Assembly (NCBI RefSeq): GCF_016785095.1 | Contig: NZ_JAEKJB010000015.1 | Location: 1-64,000 of the forward strand | Direction: 5' to 3' | Length of the DNA stretch: 64,000 nt | From: Alloalcanivorax marinus | GTDB taxonomy: Bacteria > Pseudomonadota > Gammaproteobacteria > Pseudomonadales > Alcanivoracaceae | In this document: positions 51,362 to 61,865 of the stretch, one piece after another | Numbering within the stretch: the first letter of the stretch is position 1 | Layout of the letters: the number at the start of each line of letters is the position of its first letter | The notes under the pieces: generated by a model | Told to the model about the DNA's origin: nothing | Seen by the model: only the letters and a program-made list of their open reading frames with translations | The model's database searches: none | Position numbers and translations under genes: made by a program

Positions 51362-53296
51362 TCAGTGCGTGTTCGCCGGACCGCCGATGGCGTCGTCGCC
51401 GGGCTTGGCGTCACCGGTGCTTTCGTCGCCCTTGGAGGAAGCGCCGCTGCCACCCGGGCCCTGGTCGCGCCAGTCACGGGGCGGACGGGGTTTGTGGCCA
51501 GCCATGATGTCGTCGATCTGATCGGCATCGATGGTCTCGTACTGCATCAGCGCCTCGGCCATCAGGTCGAGCTTGTCCCGGTTGTCCTCCAGGATCTGCT
51601 TGGCCCGCTGGTAGCAGCTATCGATGATGGCACGCACTTCGCGGTCGATCTCCTCGGCGGTCTGCTCGGAGACGTGCTTGCGCTGCGACATCTGCTTACC
51701 GAGGAACACCTCGCCTTCGTCTTCCTCGTAGGCCAGCGGCCCCATCTTCTCGCTCAGGCCCCATTTGGTGACCATGGCACGGGCCATCTTGGTGGCGCGC
51801 TCAATATCGTTGGAGGCACCGGTGGTGACCCCGTCGAAGCCCAGCGTCATTTCCTCGGCCAGGCGACCGCCGTACAGCGAGCAGATCGAGGACTCGATGG
51901 CGCGCTTGGACTGGGAGTACTTGTCCTCCTCGGGGAGGTACATGGTCACGCCCAGGGCGCGGCCACGGGGAATGATACTGACCTTGTAGACCGGATCGTG
52001 GTCCGGCACCAGCCGACCGACGATGGCGTGGCCGGATTCGTGATAGGCGGTGTTCAGCTTCTCTTTCTCGCTCATCACCATGGAGCGACGCTCGGAGCCC
52101 ATCAAAATCTTGTCCTTGGCCTTCTCGAACTCCTCCATGCCCACCACGCGCTTGTTGGCGCGAGCGGCGAACAGGGCGGCCTCATTGACCAGGTTGGCCA
52201 GGTCGGCGCCGGAAAAGCCGGGCGTACCACGGGCCAGCACGCTGGCGTCCACGTCCTCGCCCACCGGAACCGGGCGCATGTGCACCTTGAGCACCTGCTC
52301 GCGACCGCGCACGTCCGGCAGCGGCACGGTGACCTGACGGTCGAACCGGCCGGGGCGCAGCAACGCGGGGTCGAGCACGTCCGGACGGTTAGTGGCGGCG
52401 ATCACGATGATGCCGTCGTTGGCGTCGAAACCGTCCATCTCCACCAAAAGCTGGTTGAGGGTCTGTTCACGCTCATCGTGACCACCGCCCACGCCGGCGC
52501 CCCGGGAGCGGCCCACGGCGTCGATCTCGTCGATGAAAATGATGCACGGCGCGTGCTTCTTGGCCTGATCGAACATGTCACGCACGCGGGAAGCGCCCAC
52601 GCCCACGAACATTTCCACGAAATCGGAACCGGAAATGCTGAAGAACGGCACCTTGGCCTCACCGGCGATGGCCTTGGCGAGCAGGGTTTTACCGGTACCC
52701 GGCGAGCCCACCATCAGCACGCCGCGCGGAATCTTGCCGCCGAGGCGCTGGAATTTGGCCGGATCACGCAGGAACTCCACCAGTTCCTGCACTTCTTCCT
52801 TGGATTCCTCCACGCCCGCCACGTCGGCGAAAGTGGTCTTGATCTGGTCCTCACCCATCAGGCGGGCCTTGGACTTGCCGAACGTCATGGGCCCGGAGCC
52901 GCCCTTGCCGCCACCCTGCATCTGACGCATGAAGAAGATGAAGATCGCCAGGATCAGCAGAATCGGCAGCACCGACAGGAACAGCTGGGTCAGGAAACCC
53001 TGGCGCTCCGGCTCCTTACCGGTGACCTGCACGTCGTTCTGGATCAAGGTGGGCATCAGGTTGGTGTCCATGGCCTGCGGCTTGACGGTCTCGAAGCGGG
53101 TACCGTCCTTCATCTGCCCGGAAATGCGGGTGCCACCGATGGTCACCTGATCCACGTTGCCACTCTCCACGTTATGAATGAACGAGGAGTAGTTCAGCAT
53201 TTGCTGCGACGGCTGCGGATTGATGCTGGAGGCGACTACGTAAAGCACCCCGGCGATCACCAGCCACAGCACGATGTTCTTGGTCATGTCGTTCAA
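51362..53296 (-). CDS. ftsH: ATP-dependent zinc metalloprotease FtsH
   Basis: Membrane-anchored AAA+ protease for quality control and turnover of LpxC and heat-shock sigma. Two helices (about 8-24 and 102-122) flank a periplasmic domain. Walker A reads GSPGTGKT (about residue 199; usual form GPPGTGKT), then the SRH block, and zinc site HESGHA (about 418). The C-terminus is Gly/Asp rich. A TTG at 53296 has GAGG six bases upstream; ATG 53287 (MTKN) matches the family N-terminus but has no site, so the start is uncertain by three codons. Confidence 0.96.
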   Translation of the reverse strand: MNDMTKNIVLWLVIAGVLYVVASSINPQPSQQMLNYSSFIHNVESGNVDQVTIGGTRISGQMKDGTRFETVKPQAMDTNLMPTLIQNDVQVTGKEPERQGFLTQLFLSVLPILLILAIFIFFMRQMQGGGKGGSGPMTFGKSKARLMGEDQIKTTFADVAGVEESKEEVQELVEFLRDPAKFQRLGGKIPRGVLMVGSPGTGKTLLAKAIAGEAKVPFFSISGSDFVEMFVGVGASRVRDMFDQAKKHAPCIIFIDEIDAVGRSRGAGVGGGHDEREQTLNQLLVEMDGFDANDGIIVIAATNRPDVLDPALLRPGRFDRQVTVPLPDVRGREQVLKVHMRPVPVGEDVDASVLARGTPGFSGADLANLVNEAALFAARANKRVVGMEEFEKAKDKILMGSERRSMVMSEKEKLNTAYHESGHAIVGRLVPDHDPVYKVSIIPRGRALGVTMYLPEEDKYSQSKRAIESSICSLYGGRLAEEMTLGFDGVTTGASNDIERATKMARAMVTKWGLSEKMGPLAYEEDEGEVFLGKQMSQRKHVSEQTAEEIDREVRAIIDSCYQRAKQILEDNRDKLDLMAEALMQYETIDADQIDDIMAGHKPRPPRDWRDQGPGGSGASSKGDESTGDAKPGDDAIGGPANTH

Positions 53297-53353
53297 GGGA
53301 GACCTCGACTTACTGGGCGCAATTGCGCGTACTGACAGACTTGCAACTCTACA

Positions 53354-53971
53354 CTACTTCAGGATGGACCCCAATTGGTACACCTCGGTAGAGCGCGGCC
53401 GGCTGGCCGCCGGCTTGCGGCTGACCACCTTCTTGAAGGCGCCTTGCAGGGTGCGGCGATACTCGTCGAACCCTTCGCCCTGGAACACCTTGACCAGGAA
53501 CATCCCGCGCGGTTGCAGCACATTGACCGCCATATCCAGTGCCAGTTCGGCGAGATACATGGCGCGGGGCAAATCCACGGCCTTATTACCACTCATATTG
53601 GGGGCCATGTCCGACATTACAAGGTCGACTTTCTGCTCACCCAGCAATGCGGTTATTTGCGCATACACATCCTGTTCCCGAAAATCCCCCTGCACGAAGG
53701 AGACGTCCGGAATGGCGTCCATGGGCAGAATATCGCTGGCCACGACGGTACCGCGTGAACCCACCAGGCGGGCCGCTACCTGGGACCAGCCGCCCGGGGC
53801 CGCCCCCAGGTCCAGCACGCGCATGCCGGGGCGGAACAGCTTGTCCTTCTCGTGGATTTCCAGCAACTTGAAGCTGGCCCGGGAGCGATACCCCTCGGCC
53901 TGGGCCTTCGCCACCCAATGGTCGTCGAAGTGCTCCCTGAGCCAGCGCTGGCTGCTTTTTGATCGGGCCAT
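53354..53971 (-). CDS. rlmE: 23S rRNA 2'-O-methyltransferase RlmE (FtsJ)
   Basis: Methylates U2552 in 23S rRNA. SAM-binding LDLGAAPGGWSQVAA and DLVMSDMAPNMSG are conserved, with the K-D-K-E catalytic set discernible (final K in FLVKVFQGEG). 205 residues. It precedes ftsH, as in E. coli, and is divergent from yhbY. Confidence 0.97.
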   Translation of the reverse strand: MARSKSSQRWLREHFDDHWVAKAQAEGYRSRASFKLLEIHEKDKLFRPGMRVLDLGAAPGGWSQVAARLVGSRGTVVASDILPMDAIPDVSFVQGDFREQDVYAQITALLGEQKVDLVMSDMAPNMSGNKAVDLPRAMYLAELALDMAVNVLQPRGMFLVKVFQGEGFDEYRRTLQGAFKKVVSRKPAASRPRSTEVYQLGSILK

Positions 53972-53995
53972 CGGTCACCACTGCGTCGAGATCGG

Positions 53996-54024
53996 TTGGT
54001 TTCAGGCGCGCACGGCTCTAGAAT
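53996..54024 (+). promoter_or_regulatory. Candidate yhbY promoter
   Basis: TTGGTT (53996-54001) and TAGAAT (54019-54024) with 17 bp spacing, ending 25 bases before the yhbY start. Confidence 0.5.
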
Positions 54025-54049
54025 GGCGCCCCCGTTTTTGGAGAAGATC

Positions 54050-54364
54050 ATGCCCCTGAGCCCGTTGGACAAGAAACGCCTGCGCCGTATCGGCCACCAC
54101 CTGAAACCGGTGCTGCTGTCCGGCGACAAGGGCCTCAGCGAAACCTTCCTGGAAGAACTTCAGGGCCGCCTGGAAGATCACGAGCTGATCAAGGTAAAAA
54201 TCAGCGCGCCCACCCGCGATGACCGCGCCCGCATGATCGACGAGCTCTGCGAGCAAAGCGGCGCCGAACTGGTGCAGCGCATCGGCAACATCGCCCTGCT
54301 CTACCGCGCCGCCGCCAAGCCTAACCCGAAGCTGTCCAATATCCTGCGGGCCAATGAAAGCTAG
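54050..54364 (+). CDS. yhbY: CRM-domain RNA-binding protein YhbY
   Basis: Small RNA-binding protein associated with pre-50S particles. KKRLRRIGHHLKPVLLSGDKGLSE and the second half HELIKVKISA fit the YhbY/CRM fold. GGAG before ATG 54050 gives 104 residues (E. coli 97). The stop codon touches the large inverted repeat that separates it from greA. Confidence 0.93.
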   Translation: MPLSPLDKKRLRRIGHHLKPVLLSGDKGLSETFLEELQGRLEDHELIKVKISAPTRDDRARMIDELCEQSGAELVQRIGNIALLYRAAAKPNPKLSNILRANES

Positions 54365-54511
54365 ACGCCTGACGCTGGACGCCGGACGCTACAACCCGGT
54401 GCGGATGGCATTGGCGTGTTTGCCTGAAAGGTTCAGCTCGATGCAGGCAGGAAACACGTCGCACCTATCCGGTTAAGGGTTCTCAGCGTCCGGCGTCCAG
54501 CGTCCAGCCTC
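54364..54511. repeat. 148-bp interrupted palindrome with heptamer arms
   Basis: The left arm (54364-54390) and right arm (54485-54511) are nearly perfect inverted repeats of 27 bases made from AGCGTCC/GGACGCT-like heptamers. Inner segments also pair: GGTGCG with CGCACC, and GTGTTTGCCTG with CAGGCAGGAAACAC. It exactly fills the gap between convergent yhbY and greA and touches both stop codons. Confidence 0.85.
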
Positions 54512-54986
54512 AGAGATGCTCCACCTTGTCCACTTCGTATTCCTTGACCCCGCCCGGGGTCTCGATCTGCACCACATCACCTTCCTCGCGACCGATCAGG
54601 CCCCGGGCGATGGGTGAATTGACGCTCAGCTTGCCGTTCTTGATGTCGGCCTCGTCGTCACCGACGATCTGGTAGACCTTCTCCTCGTCGGTGTCCACGT
54701 CGACGATGGTGATGGTAACGCCGAAAATCACCTTGCCAGTATTCTGGATACTGGTGATGTCGATGATTTGGGCATTGGAGAGCTTGCTCTCGATGTCCTG
54801 GATACGGCCTTCGCAGAAGCCCTGCTGTTCGCGGGCGGCGTGGTACTCGGCGTTTTCCTTCAGATCACCGTGTTCACGGGCCTCGGCGATGGCCGCGGAG
54901 ATGCGCGGCCGGTCTTCCCTCTTGAGCCGCTCCAGCTCGCGGCGAAGCGCGTCGGCGCCGGCCACCGTCATGGGAAAGCGTTGCAT
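54510..54986 (-). CDS. greA: Transcription elongation factor GreA
   Basis: Stimulates transcript cleavage by backtracked RNA polymerase. The N-terminal coiled coil has the acidic tip (AREHGDLKENAEYHAAREQQ), followed by the FKBP-like C-terminal domain. 158 residues, identical in length to E. coli. It lies 65 bases after carB, and a carAB-greA grouping is known in Pseudomonas. Confidence 0.97.
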   Translation of the reverse strand: MQRFPMTVAGADALRRELERLKREDRPRISAAIAEAREHGDLKENAEYHAAREQQGFCEGRIQDIESKLSNAQIIDITSIQNTGKVIFGVTITIVDVDTDEEKVYQIVGDDEADIKNGKLSVNSPIARGLIGREEGDVVQIETPGGVKEYEVDKVEHL

Positions 54987-55051
54987 AGGATTAACCTCTT
55001 TTGTCGTCCTTGGGGCCGCCCCGAAGGAAACGGCCCTCGGGACGGCAACGG

Positions 55052-58270
<3,219 letters not shown>

Positions 58271-58332
58271 AAGTGCTAACCGTCAGGCGTTGATTCTTTC
58301 CAGGGGTCCGGCGCGCGCGGCGCCGGACGCTC

Positions 58333-59466
58333 TCAGCGGGCCCCGTGGGCCTCCATCAGCTCGATGAAATGATCGAACAACGGCGCGCAATCGTGCGGGC
58401 CTGGGCTCGCTTCCGGGTGCCCCTGGAAGCTGAACGCCGGCACGTCGGTACGGTGAATGCCCTGCAGGGTGCCATCGAACAGGGACACATGGGTCACCTT
58501 GACGTTGTCCGGCAGGGTATCGGCGTCCACCGCGAACCCGTGGTTCTGACTGGTGATCATCACGGTGCCGTCCTCCAGGTTCTTGACCGGGTGGTTGGCG
58601 CCATGGTGGCCGTTCTTCATCTTCATGGTGCGCGCGCCGCTGGCCAGCCCCAGTAACTGGTGGCCCAGGCAGATGCCGAACACCGGCAGGCCGGTGGCGA
58701 GGATCTCGCGGATCGCGGCGATGGCGTAATCACACGGCTCCGGGTCACCGGGGCCATTGGCCAGGAACACGCCGTCCGGGTTCATCGCCAGCACTTCCGA
58801 GGCCGGGGTTTGCGCCGGCACCACGGTGAGCTTGCAGCCGCGATCGGCGAGCATGCGCAGAATATTGCGCTTGCAGCCATAATCGTAGGCCACCACGTGG
58901 AAGCGCGGGTCGCCGCCGGGCCGGTGCCCGGTGGGCCGGTCCCAGGTGCCTTCGGTCCAGGTATAGGTGTCGCGCACGCTGACTTCCCGGGCCAGATCCA
59001 TGCCCTTGAGGCCGGGGAAGCCCCGGGCGGCGGCCAGCGCCTTCTCTTCATCGATGTCGTCGCCGGCCAGGATGCAGCCGTTCTGAGCACCCTTGTCGCG
59101 CAGGATGCGCGTCAGGCGGCGGGTATCGATGTCGGCGATGGCGACGATGTCACGCGCCTTGAGGTAGTCCGGCAGGGACTGCTCGGCCCGCCAACTGCTC
59201 ACGGTCAGCGTCAGATCGCGGATCACCAGGCCGGCGGCCCAGACGCGGTCGGACTCCTCGTCCTCCGGGTTCACCCCGGTATTGCCAATATGCGGGTAGG
59301 TCAGGGTCACGATCTGCTTGGCATAGGACGGATCGGTGAGAATTTCCTGATAGCCTGTCATGGCGGTGTTGAACACCACTTCACCCACGGTTTCACCCGT
59401 GGCGCCAATGGCGACGCCCCGAAAGAGGCTACCGTCTTCCAGAGCTAGTATGGCGGGTACCGTCAA
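58333..59466 (-). CDS. carA: Carbamoyl-phosphate synthase small subunit
   Basis: Glutaminase subunit that supplies ammonia to CarB. FGICLGHQLLGLASG carries the nucleophile cysteine and SFQGHPEASPGPHD the catalytic His/Glu. The longer frame is open upstream, but AGGAGG lies five bases before a TTG at 59466, where homology begins (ILALEDGSLFRG), giving 377 residues. The TTG start overlaps the stop of a 46-codon leader frame. Confidence 0.96.
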   Translation of the reverse strand: MTVPAILALEDGSLFRGVAIGATGETVGEVVFNTAMTGYQEILTDPSYAKQIVTLTYPHIGNTGVNPEDEESDRVWAAGLVIRDLTLTVSSWRAEQSLPDYLKARDIVAIADIDTRRLTRILRDKGAQNGCILAGDDIDEEKALAAARGFPGLKGMDLAREVSVRDTYTWTEGTWDRPTGHRPGGDPRFHVVAYDYGCKRNILRMLADRGCKLTVVPAQTPASEVLAMNPDGVFLANGPGDPEPCDYAIAAIREILATGLPVFGICLGHQLLGLASGARTMKMKNGHHGANHPVKNLEDGTVMITSQNHGFAVDADTLPDNVKVTHVSLFDGTLQGIHRTDVPAFSFQGHPEASPGPHDCAPLFDHFIELMEAHGAR

Positions 59467-59603
59467 CGCAACCTCCTGGCGGATAGGGACTTGTGGAGAT
59501 CGGTGGCGGGGGCCGCGCGCCACCCCGTCCGGGGTTCGCAAAAAAGCGAGATGGATTGCTCCACCTCGCTTTCATGAAACGCGCTCTTGGGCCAGAAGCC
59601 CAT
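59463..59603 (-). CDS. Possible carA leader peptide
   Basis: A 46-codon frame, MGFWPKSAFHESEVEQ..., begins inside the carA leader. Its codons 12-22 span an intrinsic terminator and its TGA overlaps the carA TTG start (TTGA). No strong ribosome-binding site precedes the ATG. If translated, ribosomes would disrupt the terminator and feed into carA by coupling. It may alternatively be chance; codon usage is compatible with coding. Confidence 0.4.
   Translation of the reverse strand: MGFWPKSAFHESEVEQSISLFCEPRTGWRAAPATDLHKSLSARRLR
59540..59570 (-). terminator. Intrinsic terminator in the carA leader (candidate attenuator)
   Basis: On the reverse strand AGCGAGGTGGA pairs with TCCATCTCGCT (one G-U) around a GCAA tetraloop, followed by TTTTTT (59545-59540). 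It lies between the carA promoter and carA, so it cannot be just the dapB terminator. Confidence 0.85.
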
Positions 59604-59644
59604 TTTTCACTCGGCCACCCGCTCGCCCATCTTGGGCAGGCGCC

Positions 59645-59673
59645 ATTTTAGGACGTAACCGCCCTGGTGTCAC
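59645..59673 (-). promoter_or_regulatory. carA promoter
   Basis: GTGACA (59668-59673) and TAAAAT (59645-59650) with 17 bp spacing on the reverse strand, each one base from consensus. Predicted transcripts begin near 59637, leaving a leader of about 170 bases. Confidence 0.75.
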
Positions 59674-59688
59674 GTCACACGCCCGTAA

Positions 59689-59750
59689 TCGCGGCGGAAG
59701 CCGCTCCTACAAAGAGGTGGCGCCCGCTGTAGGAGCGGCTTTAGCCGCGA
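59689..59750. repeat. REP doublet (REPIN) 4
   Basis: TCGCGGCGGAAGCCGCTCCT (59689) and the inverted GTAGGAGCGGCTTTAGCCGC (59729-59750). Each has a compensable change in the core. It lies between dapB and the carA promoter, both genes being on the reverse strand. Confidence 0.88.
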
Positions 59751-59760
59751 TCGTGCCGCC

Positions 59761-60585
59761 TCAGCGGCCCCAGCCGGCGCTGTCGCCGGCCAGACCGAGC
59801 ACATCCTGCATGTCGTACAGCCCGCGATCGTGCCCGCCCAGCCACAGAGCCGCCCGCACCGCGCCCCGGGCGAAGGACATGCGGCTGGACGCCTTGTGGG
59901 TGATTTCCACGCGTTCACCATCGGCGGCGAACAGCACCGTGTGGTCGCCGACGATATCGCCGGCACGGATGGTCTCGAAGCCGATGGTGCGCCGCTCCCG
60001 TTCGCCGGTGCGGCCCTCGCGGCCATACACCGCGCACTCCTTGAGATCACGGCCCAGGGTCTGGGCCACCACCTCGCCCATGCGCAGGGCGGTGCCGGAG
60101 GGGGCATCGATCTTGTGCCGGTGGTGGGCCTCGATTACCTCGATGTCCACCTCGTCACCGAGCACCGCGGCGGCGGTCTCCAGCAGCTTGAAGCAGAGGT
60201 TCACACCGATCGAATAGTTGGGCGCGAAGCAGATGGCGATGTCCTCGCCGGCGGCGCGCAACGAGGCGGTCTGGTGATCATCCAGCCCGGTGGTGCCGAT
60301 CACCAGCCGGGTGCCGGCGGCCCGGCACACCTCGATATGGCGCGCGGTGGCCTCGGGCACGGTGAAGTCGATGAACACATCCGCGTCGCGAACCACCTTT
60401 TCCAGCTCATCCGCCAGGACCACGCCGAGGCGGCCCTGGCCCACCAGTTCACCGGCGTCGACACCGATCAGGCTGGAGCCGGGCACATCCACGGCGGCGG
60501 CCAGTTCGGTATCCGGATTGGCCAGCGTGGCCTCCATGAGGATGCGTCCCATGCGCCCGGCGGCGCCAATAATGCCTACTTTCAT
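59761..60585 (-). CDS. dapB: 4-hydroxy-tetrahydrodipicolinate reductase
   Basis: NAD(P)H-dependent step of lysine and meso-DAP synthesis. GIIGAAGRMGRIL is the nucleotide-binding loop; EAHHRHKIDAPSGTAL carries the catalytic histidine and lysine. 274 residues (E. coli 273). It lies nine bases after dnaJ, probably sharing its transcript. Confidence 0.97.
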   Translation of the reverse strand: MKVGIIGAAGRMGRILMEATLANPDTELAAAVDVPGSSLIGVDAGELVGQGRLGVVLADELEKVVRDADVFIDFTVPEATARHIEVCRAAGTRLVIGTTGLDDHQTASLRAAGEDIAICFAPNYSIGVNLCFKLLETAAAVLGDEVDIEVIEAHHRHKIDAPSGTALRMGEVVAQTLGRDLKECAVYGREGRTGERERRTIGFETIRAGDIVGDHTVLFAADGERVEITHKASSRMSFARGAVRAALWLGGHDRGLYDMQDVLGLAGDSAGWGR

Positions 60586-60594
60586 GATCTTTCC

Positions 60595-61719
60595 TCAGAG
60601 CCCTTCGAAGAAGCGTTTCACGCCCTCGAACCAACTGGTGCGACGCGGATTGTGGCGCTCGCCGCCCTTCTCCAGGGATTCCTGGAAATCGCGCAGCAGG
60701 TCTTTCTGTTCGCCGGACAGCTTCACCGGAGTCTCCACCACCACCTTGCAGATCAGATCGCCGGGCGGCCCGCCGCGCACCGGAGTAACCCCCTTGCCAC
60801 GCAACCGGAACAGCTTGCCGGTCTGGGTTTCCGGCGGCACCTTGAGCTTCACCTGGCCATTCAGGGTGGGCACCTCCAACTCGCCACCCAGGGCGGCATC
60901 AACGAAACTGAGCGGCACGTCCACGTGCAGGTTCTCGCCGTCGCGCTTGAAGATGTCGTGCTCGCGCACCGCCACCTGCACGTACAGGTCCCCCGGGGGC
61001 GCCCCGTTCATGCCGGCTTCGCCCTTGCCTGCCAGGCGGATGCGGTCGCCGGTGTCGACGCCGGCGGGAATTTTCACCGACAGGGTACGGGTGGTCTGCA
61101 CCCGGCCCTGGCCACCGCAGTTTCCGCACGGGTTTTCCACCACCTTGCCCTCGCCGTGACAGGTGGGGCAGGCCTGTTGCACCGTGAAGAAACCCTGCTG
61201 CATGCGCACCTGGCCCATGCCATTACAGGTCGGGCAGGTGACCGGCTGCTCGCCGGCCTGGGCACCACTGCCGTCGCAAACTTCACAGGTATCCCAGCTG
61301 GGCACGCGGATTTGTTCCTCGCAGCCGCGTACCGCCTGTTCCAGGGTCAGCTCCAGGGTGTAGCGCAGGTCGGCGCCACGGGCCGGGCCGCGACGACCGC
61401 CGCCGAAGATATCACCGAAGATGTCCCCGAAAATATCGCCGAAACCGCCACCGCCGAAACCGCCGGCGCCACCGCCGCCGAAGCCACCCTGGCCGTTGAC
61501 GCCGGCATGGCCGAACTGATCGTAGGCGGCGCGTTTCTGCTCGTCGGCGAGCACTTCGTAGGCTTCCTTTGCCTCCTTGAACTTGGCCACCGCCTCCTGG
61601 TCATCCGGATTGCGATCCGGATGGTACTTCATCGCCAGGCGACGATAGGCTTTTTTCAGATCCTGCTGGCTGGCGTCCTTGGCCACACCCAGCACGTCAT
61701 AATAATCGCGTTTGGACAT
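60595..61719 (-). CDS. dnaJ: Chaperone DnaJ
   Basis: Hsp40 co-chaperone. J domain with HPD (KYHPDRNP), Gly/Phe linker containing a triple FGDI repeat, four CxxCxGxG zinc motifs (CEVCDGSG, CPTCNGMG, CPTCHGEG, CGNCGGQG) and the substrate domains. ATG 61719 (MSKRDYYDVLG) is chosen over a frame 12 codons longer because of the family N-terminus; 374 residues. Confidence 0.97.
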   Translation of the reverse strand: MSKRDYYDVLGVAKDASQQDLKKAYRRLAMKYHPDRNPDDQEAVAKFKEAKEAYEVLADEQKRAAYDQFGHAGVNGQGGFGGGGAGGFGGGGFGDIFGDIFGDIFGGGRRGPARGADLRYTLELTLEQAVRGCEEQIRVPSWDTCEVCDGSGAQAGEQPVTCPTCNGMGQVRMQQGFFTVQQACPTCHGEGKVVENPCGNCGGQGRVQTTRTLSVKIPAGVDTGDRIRLAGKGEAGMNGAPPGDLYVQVAVREHDIFKRDGENLHVDVPLSFVDAALGGELEVPTLNGQVKLKVPPETQTGKLFRLRGKGVTPVRGGPPGDLICKVVVETPVKLSGEQKDLLRDFQESLEKGGERHNPRRTSWFEGVKRFFEGL

Positions 61720-61745
61720 AGAAATTCTCTGTTCGAAAACGCAAA

Positions 61746-61860
61746 CACGCTTCACGCTTGCACGCTACACGCTAAAAAACGCGAAGCGTACTCACGTGAA
61801 GCGCGGTGAGCGCTTGGCAACGCGGCAGACCAGCGTGTCAGCGTGCAGCGTGCCGGCGTG
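61746..61860. repeat. Interrupted inverted repeat with AGCGTG heptamer arms
   Basis: The left arm (61746-61773) contains repeated CACGCTT/CACGCTA units; the right arm (61832-61860) has AGCGTGTCAGCGTGCAGCGT and so on, its imperfect reverse complement. Between them are AAGCG/CGCTT pairs and TCACGTGA. It fills the dnaK-dnaJ gap and resembles the yhbY-greA element in structure. Confidence 0.7.
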
Positions 61861-61865
61861 CGGAC

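Noticed and set aside
60595..61719. Triple FGDI repeat in the DnaJ Gly/Phe region as an anomaly
   Set aside because: Such short repeats are common in the Gly/Phe linker and no function beyond linker length variation is implied.
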